Positions 1 through 9,040 of a stretch of DNA of 64,000 nt are shown here, piece by piece (position 1 is the stretch's first letter; each line of letters begins with the position of its first letter). The stretch comes from Halalkalibacter wakoensis JCM 9140 (GTDB lineage Bacteria > Bacillota > Bacilli > Bacillales > Bacillaceae_D). Location: positions 54,563 through 118,562 of the forward strand of contig NZ_BAUT01000004.1 of the NCBI RefSeq assembly GCF_000513095.1. Direction: 5' to 3'. The translations under genes were made by a program, and so were the position numbers. A model generated the notes under the pieces. That model ran no database searches. It saw only the letters and a program-made list of their open reading frames with translations, and had not been told where the DNA came from.

Positions 1-164
1 ACCGCCAAGGTATACGAGAAGTTCTAGAATTAAATTTACATGAAGATGAGCAGAAAAAACTACACCACTCTGCTGGTGTTTTAAAAAGAAGCAACAAAGC
101 CCGTTCACAATCTTTTGTAATTTTTTTCTCGGTGGATAAAAGGCAGGATTCACAGGCACATTAA
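1..164 (+). CDS. 3' end of an L-lactate dehydrogenase-like protein (partial)
   Basis: Only the C-terminus is present; the reading frame starts at base 3. The visible peptide begins RQGIREVLELNL and continues with DEQKKLHHSAGVLKR, which fits the last strand and helix of the lactate/malate dehydrogenase family (typical pattern GIREVLEL...EE...HSA..LK). About 20 further residues follow before the TAA at 162-164, a longer tail than usual. Assignment rests on this short stretch, so a malate dehydrogenase relative cannot be excluded. Confidence 0.5.
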   Translation, partial: RQGIREVLELNLHEDEQKKLHHSAGVLKRSNKARSQSFVIFFSVDKRQDSQAH

Positions 165-181
165 GAGTAGGAGGGATGATT

Positions 182-385
182 ATGATTCAACGTCTCATTT
201 CAATTCTATCTTTAGTGTTGTCTATGTATTTTGCTTACAAGTATCGTTATCGCGTCATTAACGCTTTTCTAGGTCGTCGAATGCTACGCAAGGTAGCAGT
301 TATGGCTGCCATGCAAATCCCGTTTGTTCGCGATAAGATTCTTGGTTCGGTTTTTCAATCAAACCGTACGCAAGAAAGTTATTAA
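182..385 (+). CDS. yqgO: YqgO-like small membrane protein
   Basis: A 67-residue protein with one hydrophobic N-terminal segment (about residues 3-20) followed by a basic part. The ATG at 182 is chosen over the one at 176 because the ribosome-binding site AGGAGG (169-174) lies 7 bases before it. It sits directly upstream of the rhomboid protease, the place yqgO holds in Bacillus subtilis before yqgP, and its size and character fit; the family name is inferred from position and remembered resemblance. No function is known. A strong terminator follows. Confidence 0.6.
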   Translation: MIQRLISILSLVLSMYFAYKYRYRVINAFLGRRMLRKVAVMAAMQIPFVRDKILGSVFQSNRTQESY

Positions 386-389
386 TAGA

Positions 390-452
390 GATAAGGGTCT
401 GTCATATTTAGTAGCGTAGCTTCTGAAGACAGACCCTTTATCTTTTTTTTTT
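390..452 (+). terminator. Rho-independent terminator after the yqgO-like gene
   Basis: Arms GATAAGGGTCTGTC (390-403) and GACAGACCCTTTATC (428-442) pair almost completely and are followed by an uninterrupted run of T. Confidence 0.85.
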
Positions 453-518
453 GAAACGACTCTTCTAGAAAAGGGAAATGTTGCTATACTGTTTAATAAC
501 TAAAGAGAGGAGGTTGTT

Positions 519-2030
519 ATGGAGCGACAACAAGATTATGTTTTTTGGAAAGCTGTCCATCACTACATATTTGAAAAAGGATGTAGGGTGATTGAGCAGA
601 GTAGGAATGAAGTCTGGTTAGAAGAAGAGGACACACATCCAAAGAGAATCATTCGATTTGTTCGAGTAGATATAGATTTTTCAATTTGGCTTAGAAGAGA
701 CATTACTGAATCAGTAAAGCAATTTGAACGGATTCGCCGTCACTTTCGGTTCCGTCGGTTAATTGGTGAAAATATTTATATTTCAGAATATCCGCCCGTT
801 GATGAATGGGAAGACATCAAAAAGCCTTTTTTCGAAAGCAAAAGAAAGAGAACAACTGTAACATCCAAAATCATAGACCGGGCAAACCAGTCAGCCCTTT
901 CTCTTCCTTCTGTTCCTTTACAAGGTCAGATACAGGATTTAGATTTAAATTTAACCATTGAGCATTTAAAACAGCAAATCAATCACGTCACAAGGGAACG
1001 TGAACAAAAGGAAAAATCATTGTTTTTCTATGGGAAACCCTTGACGACATTGGGTTTATTAGCCGTGCTTTCATATATGTTTTATCAATTAGAACAAGCT
1101 GGAGGAAGTACATCCGTACTAACATTGATTGAATATGGAGCCAAATACAATCCTTTGATTATGGAAGGGGAATGGTGGCGCCTTATTACGGCCATGTTTT
1201 TACATATTGGTTTTCTTCACTTATTCATGAACTCATTAGCATTATTTTATTTAGGTGGTGCAGTCGAGAGAATGTATGGTACCACTCGTTTTCTTTTTAT
1301 TTATTTTGTAGCCGGATTGTTTGGTTCTATTGCTAGCTTTGCTTTTAATGAACAAGTAGCAGCTGGTGCTTCGGGTGCAATCTTTGGTTGTTTTGGGGCT
1401 CTGTTATATTTTGGTACCGTGTATAAAAAGTTGTTTTTTCGAACTATGGGAAAAAGTTTGTTAACCATTTTAGCCATTAATTTAGTTTTTGGTTTCTCGA
1501 TCCCGATGGTTGATAATGGTGCACATATTGGTGGGCTAGTCGGAGGATTTCTTGCTGCTATGGTCGTTCAACTTCCTAAACACCGAAAGGTTCCAAAACA
1601 ATTATTAAGTCTAGTCGTGACCATTTTTCTTATGGGTGGGCTCTATTTGTTTGGATTAAACAATGAACAAAAGACTCGTTCACCTTTATTGGAATTACAA
1701 ATTGGGCAAGAGTATTTACAACAGGATAATTTGGAAGCAGCTTATCCATTTTTACAACGAGCCGTGGAGGAAGGAGCAGATATGCCTGAGGCGTATTTCT
1801 TATTGGCCTACGCTGAAGCCATGTTTGAAAACTACGAGTTTGCAAAAGAGTTATTGATAAAAACGATTGAAGAAAGACCTTCTTTTCATGAAGCGCATTA
1901 TAATTTATCTCTCGTTTATATCGAACTTGAACAAATCGAGGAAGCCCGTAGCTCACTTAAGCGAGCAATTGAGCTTCATCCTGACGAAGCGTACCTCGAT
2001 TTGTATGAAAGAGTCAAAGAGGAAAATTAA
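519..2030 (+). CDS. gluP: Rhomboid intramembrane serine protease with TPR tail (GluP/YqgP)
   Basis: 503 residues, the family's usual size. A soluble N-terminal domain (1-165) leads into about seven membrane segments (175-380). Rhomboid hallmarks are visible: H234xxxN238 in the second transmembrane helix, nucleophile Ser285 in GASGAIFG, and catalytic His336 in NGAHIGG. The C-terminal 120 residues form tetratricopeptide repeats. In B. subtilis, YqgP cleaves membrane substrates such as the magnesium transporter MgtE and works with FtsH. The ATG has a good ribosome-binding site (GAGAGGAGG). Its stop overlaps that of the convergent downstream gene by four bases. Confidence 0.93.
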   Translation: MERQQDYVFWKAVHHYIFEKGCRVIEQSRNEVWLEEEDTHPKRIIRFVRVDIDFSIWLRRDITESVKQFERIRRHFRFRRLIGENIYISEYPPVDEWEDIKKPFFESKRKRTTVTSKIIDRANQSALSLPSVPLQGQIQDLDLNLTIEHLKQQINHVTREREQKEKSLFFYGKPLTTLGLLAVLSYMFYQLEQAGGSTSVLTLIEYGAKYNPLIMEGEWWRLITAMFLHIGFLHLFMNSLALFYLGGAVERMYGTTRFLFIYFVAGLFGSIASFAFNEQVAAGASGAIFGCFGALLYFGTVYKKLFFRTMGKSLLTILAINLVFGFSIPMVDNGAHIGGLVGGFLAAMVVQLPKHRKVPKQLLSLVVTIFLMGGLYLFGLNNEQKTRSPLLELQIGQEYLQQDNLEAAYPFLQRAVEEGADMPEAYFLLAYAEAMFENYEFAKELLIKTIEERPSFHEAHYNLSLVYIELEQIEEARSSLKRAIELHPDEAYLDLYERVKEEN

Positions 2031-2905
2031 TTTTGAAGCGTTTGTAATAGTTGAACAGGTTCACCATCAGATGTTCTAAATAAAACAAAAAAATGATCAG
2101 CTGTATCAGGTACTAAAATAACAGGTACGGTACTGCCAATGGGACTAACCGTCGTACCATCTTGCTTTGTTATACCTAAAACATAATTTTTATATAATCC
2201 TTCCCAAAGGCCGCCTAGAAATTGAGCGGTCTTTTCTTTTGATAAACCTGGAATTGGCTCATCTTCATACATAACTAAATCAGTTAAAGGGATGCGCAAA
2301 TAACGGTCTTTTGGAATATTGTAATATTCAAAAAGGGCGTCCCAATCATAGTCTTGTTGTTGTTGCAAAATATAATCCAAAATTCGTTTGCTTTCTTTCT
2401 CTTCTTCCGTTTGCGGGGTTCTAAATGCATGTAAAGGGCTTAATGGTGAATCAATTACATACATCTGATCGAAGCTTAGCTTTTGAGCGCTTTTAATTTC
2501 ATCATTAGGATAATGCAACTCTGCATGATGAAAAGTAACGACTCTATAATGACCACTATCGTCAGAAGGTACATCCTTTTCCATTTCAATGGAGTCTGTG
2601 TCTTCTTCCCAAGAGGACATGGTATCTTTTAGATAGCCATCTTCGAATAAGAGTGAAACATCTTGTCTTAGGTAGGCTGGCTGATTTAAGACAGACGTTA
2701 CACTCCAGTCCAAAATATACTCATCCTCATCCTCCATTGCTTGAAATTCAATTTGGGATGTAGCCTCATCAAATGTGGCTGATGAATCTAACGGGAAAAA
2801 AATAAGAGCATCATGCAATGGTTCTGGTTTAATAGTAAAGACAAGAAATAACCCCACAAGAAAAGAAGAAATTAATAATCCGATTGAGAATTTCCATTTA
2901 TTCAT
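2027..2905 (-). CDS. Membrane-anchored exported protein of unknown function
   Basis: 292 residues with one N-terminal membrane segment (about 6-25) and a long acidic extracytoplasmic part; no lipobox. I do not recognise the family. The surplus of Asp and Glu is typical of surface-exposed proteins of alkaliphiles. The start has a ribosome-binding site (GGAGG, 7 bases before the ATG). It converges on gluP with overlapping stop codons and no terminator between them, and diverges from the SpoVAF-like gene. Confidence 0.75.
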   Translation of the reverse strand: MNKWKFSIGLLISSFLVGLFLVFTIKPEPLHDALIFFPLDSSATFDEATSQIEFQAMEDEDEYILDWSVTSVLNQPAYLRQDVSLLFEDGYLKDTMSSWEEDTDSIEMEKDVPSDDSGHYRVVTFHHAELHYPNDEIKSAQKLSFDQMYVIDSPLSPLHAFRTPQTEEEKESKRILDYILQQQQDYDWDALFEYYNIPKDRYLRIPLTDLVMYEDEPIPGLSKEKTAQFLGGLWEGLYKNYVLGITKQDGTTVSPIGSTVPVILVPDTADHFFVLFRTSDGEPVQLLQTLQN

Positions 2906-3029
2906 CGTTAGCCTCCAATGGACAAACAGTTTGACACATGTATATGTCCTAATCTATTTGTTTATGCCTACCGTATGAATGGAAATACAAGTTGAAGCAA
3001 ATAATGTAAAGGAATGGGGGTGATCGAAC

Positions 3030-4493
3030 ATGGGTAACAATAAAGTGGAAAATCCAGTGACCATTATGTATGAAAAAAATATTGATTTTTTAAAAAATGA
3101 ACTTGCGGTTGACGCCAACTTTGATGTCGTCCATCTAGAATTGGATTACGGAGAAAGACAAATGTCCCTCTTTCTTGTTGATGGATTCGGAAAGGACCAG
3201 GCGATCACACAAATTCAACGCGAGTTAATTCGATTAAAACCAACAGATCTAGAAGGAAAAACTCTAGATAAATTAATGAAGCGTTACATTCCTTATGCAG
3301 AAATAGAATCAACCGATGATTTAGATCATGTTGTTGATCAAGTACTGGCTGGTCCAGCGGCACTCGTAGTTGAAGGTATCGATGAAGTTATTCTTATTGA
3401 TACAAGAGAATATCCAATCAGAGGGCCAGAGGAGCCTGATACGGAAAAGGTGATCCGTGGCTCAAAGGATGGATTCGTTGAAACATTGGTCATGAATGCA
3501 GCTCTATTAAGAAGACGAATTCGTGATCGAACGATGAGAGTTGAGTACATTTCTGTAGGTCGGAGGTCTAAGTCAGACTTAGCCATATCCTATATTGGTG
3601 ATATTGCTGATCCGAGTTATGTAAAGGAAATTAAGCAGGCATTAGAAAATATTGATACGGATGGACTGTCTATGGGTGATAAGACAATAGAGGAATTTAT
3701 TTTCGGTCATCATAATAATCCTTATCCAATGGTGCGTTACACAGAACGTCCTGATGTGGCAGCAAGTCATTTATTTGAAGGGCATGTTATTATCATGGTC
3801 GATGGTTCACCGAGTGTCATGATTACTCCAACAACCTTTTGGCATCACATGCAGCATGCAGAAGAATATCGTCAAAAGCCAATTGTTGGTACAAGCCTAA
3901 GAATTGTAAGGTACGCAGCTGTTTGGGCTTCTTTGTTTTTGCTCCCTTTATGGTATTTGTTAGCAACAAGAGAAGGACTAGCGCCTCCTGCTTTAAATTT
4001 TATTGGAGCACAAGAAGAAGGAACGGTTCCGTTATATGCCCAATTTATCATTGCTGAAATAGGGATCGAAATGCTCAGAATGGCTGCTATTCACACTCCT
4101 AATGCACTAGCCACAGCATTAGGGTTAGTCGCGGCGCTATTAATTGGAGAAGTTGCAATCAATGTAGGTGTGTTTTCACCTGAAGTGGTTCTATACTTAG
4201 CCGTTGCAGCAGTAGGAACATTTGCTACACCAAGTTACGAAATGAGCCTTGCGAACCGTTTAATTAGAGTTGCTCTTTTAATCAGTACGGCTCTTTTTGG
4301 AGTACCTGGTTTTGTTGTTGGGGTTACGGCTTGGTTATTAATGCTTGTCCACTTAAAATCACTAGGTACACCCTATATGTGGCCATTTTTGCCATTTAAT
4401 GCATTAGCATTAAAAGATGTACTATTACGTACAGCAATGCCACTCAAAAAACAACGACCACAAGCCATTCATCCAAACGATCCAGACCGGTAG
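3030..4493 (+). CDS. spoVAF: GerA-family spore membrane protein, SpoVAF-like
   Basis: 487 residues. The N-terminal half is a soluble GerA-type domain with the signature RGSKDGFVETL and the RRRIRD motif that follows; the C-terminal half has about five or six membrane segments. Details (RGSKDGF, MGDKTIEEFI) fit SpoVAF better than the A subunits of nutrient receptors. In B. subtilis SpoVAF is encoded in the spoVA operon and forms an ion-conducting complex that amplifies germination signals. Here it stands alone, without spoVAA-AE or gerB/gerC-type neighbours, and ends at a strong terminator. GGGGGTG precedes the ATG. A weak sigma-G-like promoter may lie near 2976-3005. Confidence 0.8.
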   Translation: MGNNKVENPVTIMYEKNIDFLKNELAVDANFDVVHLELDYGERQMSLFLVDGFGKDQAITQIQRELIRLKPTDLEGKTLDKLMKRYIPYAEIESTDDLDHVVDQVLAGPAALVVEGIDEVILIDTREYPIRGPEEPDTEKVIRGSKDGFVETLVMNAALLRRRIRDRTMRVEYISVGRRSKSDLAISYIGDIADPSYVKEIKQALENIDTDGLSMGDKTIEEFIFGHHNNPYPMVRYTERPDVAASHLFEGHVIIMVDGSPSVMITPTTFWHHMQHAEEYRQKPIVGTSLRIVRYAAVWASLFLLPLWYLLATREGLAPPALNFIGAQEEGTVPLYAQFIIAEIGIEMLRMAAIHTPNALATALGLVAALLIGEVAINVGVFSPEVVLYLAVAAVGTFATPSYEMSLANRLIRVALLISTALFGVPGFVVGVTAWLLMLVHLKSLGTPYMWPFLPFNALALKDVLLRTAMPLKKQRPQAIHPNDPDR

Positions 4494-4534
4494 AATAGCA
4501 AAAGACCACGGATTACGTGGTCTTTTGCTATTCC
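4494..4534. terminator. Bidirectional Rho-independent terminator
   Basis: A perfect 17-bp stem (4494-4510 with 4518-4534) and 7-base loop begin immediately after the SpoVAF-like stop codon. A/T tracts inside the arms let it work for the opposite-strand yueI transcript as well. Confidence 0.85.
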
Positions 4535-4624
4535 ACTTCGTATTTAAAGGTAACGTGTTCGTCACAAAGAAATTCCACTATTTTATGTCACTATGAGCCT
4601 GCAACATCCTTGACGAAACCAGCT

Positions 4625-5029
4625 TTAAAGATTGATCGATTCTTCCATATCTAAATCGTATAATTCATCTTGTATAAAGATGTTATTTCGATTTATTGCT
4701 TGTGTTTCATCAGCTAATACGAGCCCAAATGGCGTTTGTTTTTTAGGTGTCACAATCGTGAAGCGAATGTTAGATTTGCTAGCTTGTTGAACATAATTTG
4801 AATAGTTTCCATAGTTTAGATTTCCATTTATATATAGATGGAGATTTTTCTTTTCTTTCATGATTTCAACCACTTCAGGATACATTCCTTTATGAACGAC
4901 CTGTTTTTTAGTTAAAGCTATATGAATTCTTTCAAGAAAAGTTGATAAAAATAGGTTCTTTTCTTCTGGTTTAATCTCTGGAGTTCCATAAAGTGCTCGA
5001 TCAATGACTTCTTTAACTTTTTGCCCCAA
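4625..5029 (-). CDS. yueI: YueI family protein (DUF1694)
   Basis: 134 residues, matching the roughly 132-residue YueI family in length and layout: FLSTFLERIHIALTKKQV near the N-terminus, then a Rossmann-like core with LHLYINGNLNYG and FTIVTPKKQTPFGLVLAD. No biochemical role is established. The upstream region carries two perfect tandem copies of a 14-bp sequence (5050-5077), a possible regulator site. It is transcribed toward the bidirectional terminator at 4494-4534. Confidence 0.8.
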   Translation of the reverse strand: MGQKVKEVIDRALYGTPEIKPEEKNLFLSTFLERIHIALTKKQVVHKGMYPEVVEIMKEKKNLHLYINGNLNYGNYSNYVQQASKSNIRFTIVTPKKQTPFGLVLADETQAINRNNIFIQDELYDLDMEESINL

Positions 5030-5049
5030 TTTTTACGCCTCATTTCATT

Positions 5050-5077
5050 AACGAATTAAGATAAACGAATTAAGATA
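5050..5077. repeat. Tandem 14-bp direct repeat upstream of yueI
   Basis: AACGAATTAAGATA occurs twice back to back (5050-5063 and 5064-5077), 20 bases upstream of the yueI start on the opposite strand. It may be an operator or a recent slippage duplication. Confidence 0.7.
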
Positions 5078-5212
5078 ATTTTTGTCTTGTCCTTCTTAAT
5101 TTTTCATTGCATACATATCATAGCATAAGAATGTTTTAGAAAAATAATCTAGCCAAAGCTGTACGAAATTTGTCAATTAGGAACCGCTCTCAAGAAAGGA
5201 TGTGTTGCAACA

Positions 5213-5725
5213 ATGTGGGTTATCATCATTATGTTTATTTTTGTTTGCACATTTGGTATTACACTAGGTGGTCTGTTAGCAGCACCTAGGGAATCAATTA
5301 AACCTCTTCATTTATTTTTATTTTCATTGTTTTTCTTATTTTTAGCATACATCGGTATGATTACCGGAATGTTTTTTACAGGCTGGATTAGCATTCGTCT
5401 TATCGAAATTGTTTTATCCATCCTTGCCCTCTTATTTATTGTGGCTTGTTTTAGTCGGTATCATCCAACACTCGGATTTTTTCATCCTGAAGATAAAATT
5501 CTCCTTTCCGTTATAGCGCTATTGTTCTTTTTAATGGGGCTAGAGTGGGGGGTTTTGGGATATCGAACTTTCTTTACATTAACGGCATCCTTTTTATTCA
5601 CGGCTGCACTTGGGCTAGGAATTTTTATTCAACTGCAAATTAAACAAGTGTTCTGGCGTCAATCCTATGCATCGTATACCCCGCTTGTTTGGCTTCTTTT
5701 CGTCACACTTTTAAAGCTGTTATAA
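5213..5725 (+). CDS. Integral membrane protein of unknown function
   Basis: 170 residues, almost entirely hydrophobic, with about five or six membrane segments and little soluble sequence. No motif is recognised. AAAGGATGTG precedes the ATG. The stop is only 21 bases before the YqgQ start, so the two are probably co-transcribed. In B. subtilis yqgQ follows the rhomboid gene directly; here this gene and the spoVAF-yueI block are inserted. Confidence 0.75.
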   Translation: MWVIIIMFIFVCTFGITLGGLLAAPRESIKPLHLFLFSLFFLFLAYIGMITGMFFTGWISIRLIEIVLSILALLFIVACFSRYHPTLGFFHPEDKILLSVIALLFFLMGLEWGVLGYRTFFTLTASFLFTAALGLGIFIQLQIKQVFWRQSYASYTPLVWLLFVTLLKLL

Positions 5726-5746
5726 TAGTGACAGAGGTGAAGCGTT

Positions 5747-5947
5747 TTGAAGTCAATGTATGATGTAAGACAATTATTAAAGAAGCATGGTACGATTGTG
5801 TATACTCGTGACCGATCTTTAGATCTTGCTCTAATGGAAGAGGAACTTAAAGAATTACATGAATGGAAAATGATTGAGACCGTTGATTTTCAACAAGCGT
5901 TGCTGATCATACGAAGCGAATCAAGGAGTGAGAAAAATAAGCTGTAA
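5747..5947 (+). CDS. yqgQ: YqgQ family protein (DUF910)
   Basis: 66 residues with the YqgQ pattern YDVRQLLKKHGTIVYTRDR and a helical MEEELKELHEW segment. The start is TTG at 5747: GAGGTGA (5734-5740) is 6 bases upstream, whereas the in-frame ATG at 5756 would be 15 away. Function is unknown; the family is a small helical bundle that lies next to glucokinase in B. subtilis. No glcK follows here. Confidence 0.85.
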   Translation: MKSMYDVRQLLKKHGTIVYTRDRSLDLALMEEELKELHEWKMIETVDFQQALLIIRSESRSEKNKL

Positions 5948-5960
5948 TTTGATAGGAATG

Positions 5961-5983
5961 GCATTAGCATACGTGGCTAATGC
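5961..5983. other. Hairpin after yqgQ, possible weak terminator
   Basis: GCATTAGC (5961-5968) and GCTAATGC (5976-5983) pair perfectly around a 7-base loop, 13 bases after the yqgQ stop. There is no clear T run, so termination is uncertain. Confidence 0.35.
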
Positions 5984-6110
5984 TAATAATCCTTTCAAAT
6001 GATGACGTCGACTAACTTGAAGGATTGAAAGTACCAAAAAGAGTTACCATACATAAAATAACTATGGACAATCTTATTTACTAAGGAGTTTAGACCGAAA
6101 AAGGAGACAG

Positions 6111-7535
6111 ATGTCGATGCTAGAATATCGCACAGAACGCGACTTGGTTGGAGAAAAGCAAGTGCCGAAAGAGGCGTATTATGGAATCCAAACAATGCGG
6201 GCAAGAGAGAATTTTCCCATTACAGGATATCCGCCACATCCTGAATTAATCCGAGCGTTTGGATATGTGAAAAAGGCGGCAGCAATGGCCAATCGCGATG
6301 TAGGAGTACTTACAGTTAACATTGCGGATGCGATCATAGAGGCTGCAGATGAAGTGATTCATGGGAACTACCAAGACCAATTTATTGTTGACTCCATACA
6401 AGGGGGAGCTGGTACTTCATTTAATATGAACGCAAATGAAGTAATCGCCAATCGAGCTATTGAGTTGCTAGGGGGAGAAAAAGGGGAGTACATGCGAGTA
6501 AGCCCAAATACGCATGTAAACATGGCCCAATCAACAAATGATGCATTTCCAACTGCTATTCATATAGCTGCTCTTCGTTTAGCAGACGGATTAACAAAAC
6601 AATTAAAAAATTTAATTGAAGCGTTAAAAGAAAAAGAAAACGAGTTTGATGACGTATTGAAAATGGGAAGAACGCACCTACAGGATGCAGTGCCAATTAG
6701 ACTCGGGCAAGAATTTGGCGCTTATCGGCGTGTTCTGGAACGTGATCTCGGCCGTATTAAAAGGTCTGTGGAGCATTTATATGAAGTAAATATGGGGGCA
6801 ACAGCGGTTGGAACAGGATTAAATGCAAAGCCTGATTATATCAAAAAAGTGGCGAAATATTTAGGAGATATTACCGGCTACCCGTTTAAAACAGCAGATG
6901 ATTTAGTTGATGCTACACAAAATACTGATGCTTATACGGAAGTGTCAAGTGCACTAAAAATAATGGCTATTAACTTATCAAAAATGGCTAATGATTTACG
7001 TTTAATGAGTTCAGGTCCCAAAACAGGATTAAATGAAATTAATCTCCCTGCTAGGCAACCAGGTTCTTCGATTATGCCAGGCAAAGTGAACCCGGTCATG
7101 TGTGAGGTGATTAATCAAATTTCATTTCAAGTTATTGGCAACGATCATACGATTAGTCTGGCTTCAGAGGCTGGACAGTTAGAGCTGAATGTAATGGAGC
7201 CGGTGTTGGTATTCAATCTATTGCAGTCTTTTTCCATATTGCAAAATGGAATGAGAGTTTTTACTGATTTTGCGATAGAGGGATTAACAGCTAACGTAGA
7301 CCGGTGCCTTGAAATGGTTGAACGCAGTGTAGGAATTGTAACAGCCATTAATCCTCATGTTGGTTATGAAGTAGCTTCAAGAGTAGCAAAAGAAGCCATT
7401 CAATCAAACCGCCCTATTCGGGAAATATGCTTGGAGAGAGGAATCTTGTCGGAAGAAGAATTAAATGAAATTCTTGACCCGAAAGAAATGACAAATCCAG
7501 GGATTGCAGGAGCAAGGTTTATGGAAGGCGAATAG
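6111..7535 (+). CDS. ansB: Aspartate ammonia-lyase (aspartase)
   Basis: 474 residues, the usual length. It converts L-aspartate to fumarate and ammonia in the cytoplasm as a homotetramer. Fumarase/aspartase superfamily signatures are seen: GRTHLQDAVP at 186-195 and the mobile-loop motif GSSIMPGKVNP at 318-328, which carries the catalytic Ser. Aspartase rather than class II fumarase is favoured by overall resemblance to Bacillus AnsB (for example YYGIQTMRARENFPITGY near the N-terminus). AAGGAG lies 4 bases before the ATG. No asparaginase gene lies upstream, unlike the B. subtilis ansAB operon. Confidence 0.92.
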   Translation: MSMLEYRTERDLVGEKQVPKEAYYGIQTMRARENFPITGYPPHPELIRAFGYVKKAAAMANRDVGVLTVNIADAIIEAADEVIHGNYQDQFIVDSIQGGAGTSFNMNANEVIANRAIELLGGEKGEYMRVSPNTHVNMAQSTNDAFPTAIHIAALRLADGLTKQLKNLIEALKEKENEFDDVLKMGRTHLQDAVPIRLGQEFGAYRRVLERDLGRIKRSVEHLYEVNMGATAVGTGLNAKPDYIKKVAKYLGDITGYPFKTADDLVDATQNTDAYTEVSSALKIMAINLSKMANDLRLMSSGPKTGLNEINLPARQPGSSIMPGKVNPVMCEVINQISFQVIGNDHTISLASEAGQLELNVMEPVLVFNLLQSFSILQNGMRVFTDFAIEGLTANVDRCLEMVERSVGIVTAINPHVGYEVASRVAKEAIQSNRPIREICLERGILSEEELNEILDPKEMTNPGIAGARFMEGE

Positions 7536-7541
7536 AAAGTA

Positions 7542-7635
7542 AAAAAATGATTCAATTCATCTTGCTCTCTTAGTGCAGACAAGGAACTTTTTGCGCTATA
7601 ATAGTGGAGCTTGCGAATGAGTCATTTTTTTATTT
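7542..7635 (+). terminator. Possible terminator after ansB
   Basis: An A-rich arm (AAAAAAATGATTC) just after the stop can pair with GAATGAGTCATTTTTTT about 70 bases later, followed by a long T-rich tract. The large loop makes this tentative. Confidence 0.3.
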
Positions 7636-7776
7636 TTATTTTTATGAAACAAGAGATGGGTGGATTTCGTCTATATAGTAGAGTGTTTCTGAACAATTGT
7701 TGCATAAAGAGTTTTCGCAAAGGAACGAACACCTTCCATAACCTATTAAGAAGATACATATGAAGGGGGAATCGGT

Positions 7777-8889
7777 GTGAGGCAGGTGTTATTTATTCTA
7801 ATAGCTGTGTTTGTTCTAGCAGGCTGTACTCAAGCCCCATTAGAGAATCAACATATGCCAAAAAGGTTTGAGGATCAACCGATCAAGCGTGATGTACCTT
7901 CTTCTTTTTTTACGGGCTCACAATTAGTACCGCTCGAAAATAATCTTAGCATTACTGAAATCGTTGGTTGGTTTGATGACGGGTCCATTCTCTATCTTGA
8001 AGAACAAGGGGAATCCTCGACTTTATATCAATACAATCTCCATACATCTGAATCAAGCCCATTCCTCCAATTGGATGGTTGGATTATAGATGTTCAGGCT
8101 AATGCTGATTATAGTCTCTTTGCTGTTCAGCAAGTTACGCTTAATCATGAAACAAACTTAATCATTGTTGATCGGGATGGAGATAGTAGGCAAATTTTTC
8201 AAGACTATGGGGAAGAGTATGTTGTTTATTGGAATCCTTATAAAGAAGATACGTTTATCATGGTTGCTTTTTTACCTGACTGGGAATTTGAAACGTATGT
8301 TGTGACAGATACAAAAGTAAAAGAACTTTCCTTAGACAATTCATATGTACAGTGGATATCAGAAAAGCATGTTGGTTACTTAAAATGGGAAGAGCTTGAG
8401 CCTAGCTTTCAGGCGCCGCTTTATGAAGTGAATGTCGAAAATAGTGAAGAACGAAAATGGAAGGAATCAGTCATTGCTTATATGAGTTTTCCAGATACAC
8501 TGTCTCTTACCGTTACGGTAGATAGTGTGTATGAGCTTTATTCAACGTACACGTTTTATGATGAGCAAAAACCGTTCAGAGAAATTGAGATGCCTATCTT
8601 GAATACATACTCAGAACAGTGGTGGATTCCCTTTTATACGTATGATGTTCATGACCGCGTATTCTATTATTTACGGCCAAAGCATAGTAGTGATTTTTTT
8701 AGTTACGATGAAGGGTTTGATTTAATCGCTTATTACGTTGATACAGATGCAGAAGAAAAATTAGCTACTTTTGATAAGCATGTTCCTCTACGTGTGTCTC
8801 CTTCGGGAGGGTATCTCCTTATAGGGGATCGTTTTGAATCGGTTTTTGATTTGTCAGATGGAGCAATTGTTTCTCTGTTAGAGGAATGA
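7777..8889 (+). CDS. yqgU: YqgU-like lipoprotein
   Basis: 370 residues with a lipoprotein signal peptide and lipobox LAGC (Cys17), so it is probably anchored on the outer face of the membrane. The rest is rich in beta-strand and aromatic residues with repeating WFDDGSILYL- and YLRPKH-type strands, consistent with the beta-propeller of the YqgU family. The start is GTG, with AAGGGGGA 6 bases upstream. Position supports the name: yqgU lies next to yqgV in B. subtilis, and here a YqgV domain lies beyond the thiamine operon. No biochemical role is known. Confidence 0.6.
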   Translation: MRQVLFILIAVFVLAGCTQAPLENQHMPKRFEDQPIKRDVPSSFFTGSQLVPLENNLSITEIVGWFDDGSILYLEEQGESSTLYQYNLHTSESSPFLQLDGWIIDVQANADYSLFAVQQVTLNHETNLIIVDRDGDSRQIFQDYGEEYVVYWNPYKEDTFIMVAFLPDWEFETYVVTDTKVKELSLDNSYVQWISEKHVGYLKWEELEPSFQAPLYEVNVENSEERKWKESVIAYMSFPDTLSLTVTVDSVYELYSTYTFYDEQKPFREIEMPILNTYSEQWWIPFYTYDVHDRVFYYLRPKHSSDFFSYDEGFDLIAYYVDTDAEEKLATFDKHVPLRVSPSGGYLLIGDRFESVFDLSDGAIVSLLEE

Positions 8890-8900
8890 TTGCTCTTCTC

Positions 8901-8937
8901 TTGCTTTTTTGAAACAGTGTGTCATAATGAATGTAAT
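8901..8937 (+). promoter_or_regulatory. Candidate sigma-A promoter(s) for the thiamine operon
   Basis: Two overlapping options: TTGCTT (8901-8906) with CATAAT (8923-8928, spacing 16), or TTGAAA (8909-8914) with TGTAAT (8932-8937, spacing 17). Both place transcription just upstream of the riboswitch. Confidence 0.45.
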
Positions 8938-8957
8938 AGCTAGAAATGAATTTGTTT

Positions 8958-9037
8958 CGACTAGGGGTGTCTGCTAATAGTGGGCTGAGAACATTACCCT
9001 CATACCTGATCTGGATCACGCCAGCGTAGGGAAGTCG
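8958..9037 (+). promoter_or_regulatory. TPP riboswitch (THI-box) aptamer
   Basis: The conserved aptamer blocks are present in order: AGGGGTG (8963-8969), GGGCTGAGA, ACCCTC, ACCTGATCTGGAT, and CGCCAGCGTAGGGAA. P1 is CGACT (8958-8962) with AGTCG (9033-9037). The TPP-bound form normally shuts off thiamine biosynthesis genes. A terminator follows at once. Confidence 0.95.
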
Positions 9038-9040
9038 CCT

